The position numbers and the translations under genes are program-made. The notes below the pieces were generated by a model. The model was not told the origin of the DNA and did not search any database. It saw nothing but the letters and a program-made list of their open reading frames with translations. Positions 63,922 through 64,000 of a DNA stretch of 64,000 nucleotides are shown here, one piece after another. This stretch comes from Chlorogloea sp. CCALA 695. Its GTDB lineage: Bacteria; Cyanobacteriota; Cyanobacteriia; Cyanobacteriales; Chroococcidiopsidaceae. The stretch covers positions 62,001 through 126,000 of the forward strand of contig NZ_PVWN01000007.1 in the NCBI RefSeq assembly GCF_003003885.1, in the 5' to 3' direction. Numbering within the stretch: the stretch's first letter is position 1; every line of letters begins with the position of its first letter.

Positions 63922-64000
63922 GTCCAGTAAAGAATACGGGCTTGAGGAAATCTCTTTTGAATCTCGCCTTCAAAGAAGCGCCGCAGTGCTTTCATAGTAT
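63918..64000 (-). CDS. C-terminal fragment of a minus-strand gene (unidentified)
   Basis: An open frame enters the window at 64000 and ends at TAG (complement of 63918-63920), giving ...MKALRRFFEGEIQKRFPQAR then ILYWT. Open to the edge over 27 codons with no stop. Not recognised. Could be chance. Confidence 0.4.
   Translation of the reverse strand, partial: TMKALRRFFEGEIQKRFPQARILYWT

Noticed and set aside
1-64000. Recurring GCGATCGC as a CRISPR or operator family
   Set aside because: It is the cyanobacterial HIP1 octamer, scattered in and between genes without regular spacing.

Overview
The window is a chromosomal segment from a cyanobacterium. The HIP1 octamer GCGATCGC recurs throughout, in genes and between them. 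The gene content is also cyanobacterial: carotenoid genes crtR and cruF/cruG, a HepA/HepC-type envelope polysaccharide cluster, PEP-CTERM surface proteins, and a Ser/Thr kinase fused to WD40 repeats. The hepC-hepA plus glycosyltransferase block suggests a relative of heterocyst- or cyst-forming lineages (Chroococcidiopsis-like or Nostocales-like). Genus-level placement is inference. I saw no tRNA or rRNA gene, no CRISPR array, and no intact insertion sequence.

Layout. 1-5000: pyruvate kinase (cut by the window edge), beta-carotene hydroxylase crtR, chorismate mutase, a cytoplasmic SppA-type protease and a kinase-WD40 protein. 5-15 kb: a zinc alcohol dehydrogenase, a DUF2294 protein, a CheY-like receiver, a decayed flavin amine oxidase pseudogene, ilvD, and two tandem HAF-repeat PEP-CTERM proteins. 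15-25.7 kb: avtA-rimM (translationally coupled), a secreted S/T-rich protein, an L,D-transpeptidase, a two-gene permease (UPF0718 + TIGR03943), a 2OG-Fe(II) oxygenase, a DUF4142 protein, a membrane-anchored beta-propeller-like protein and a coiled-coil protein with a duplicated N-terminal motif.

25.7-38.2 kb is one large minus-strand polysaccharide region. It holds two GT4 and three GT2 glycosyltransferases, a HepA-like ABC exporter ending in a strong terminator, a HepC-like sugar transferase, a Wzc-like chain-length/tyrosine-kinase protein and a further GT4. Together they could assemble and export an envelope or exopolysaccharide. 38.6-43.2 kb: RNase HI with an extra C-terminal domain, the myxoxanthophyll pair cruG/cruF, and ribosomal proteins L27/L21. 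43.2-47.4 kb: polA, translationally coupled to an Rpn-family PD-(D/E)XK nuclease. The nuclease's C-terminal tail carries its own internal ribosome binding site and has been tandemly duplicated.

47.4-55.3 kb is mostly housekeeping: a LapA-like protein, phosphoglucomutase/phosphomannomutase, a PD-(D/E)XK nuclease with a putative Fe-S site, rsmI, a PfkB kinase and a CysQ-like phosphatase. It also has conserved proteins of unknown function and a MITE-like inverted repeat near 52.8-53.0 kb. 55.4-60.5 kb is a MarR-regulated efflux operon (MarR, HlyD/EmrA adaptor, two MFS exporters) with a pair of candidate operator repeats. The right end has pterin carbinolamine dehydratase, a PIN toxin-like protein behind a membrane protein with an antitoxin-like tail, a DUF72 protein, a 4HBT thioesterase and a small conserved protein.

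The best candidates for something new are the Rpn gene with an intragenic, duplicated C-terminal product (46.2-47.4 kb), the membrane protein/PIN pair (60.9-62.2 kb), and the HEP-like polysaccharide island.
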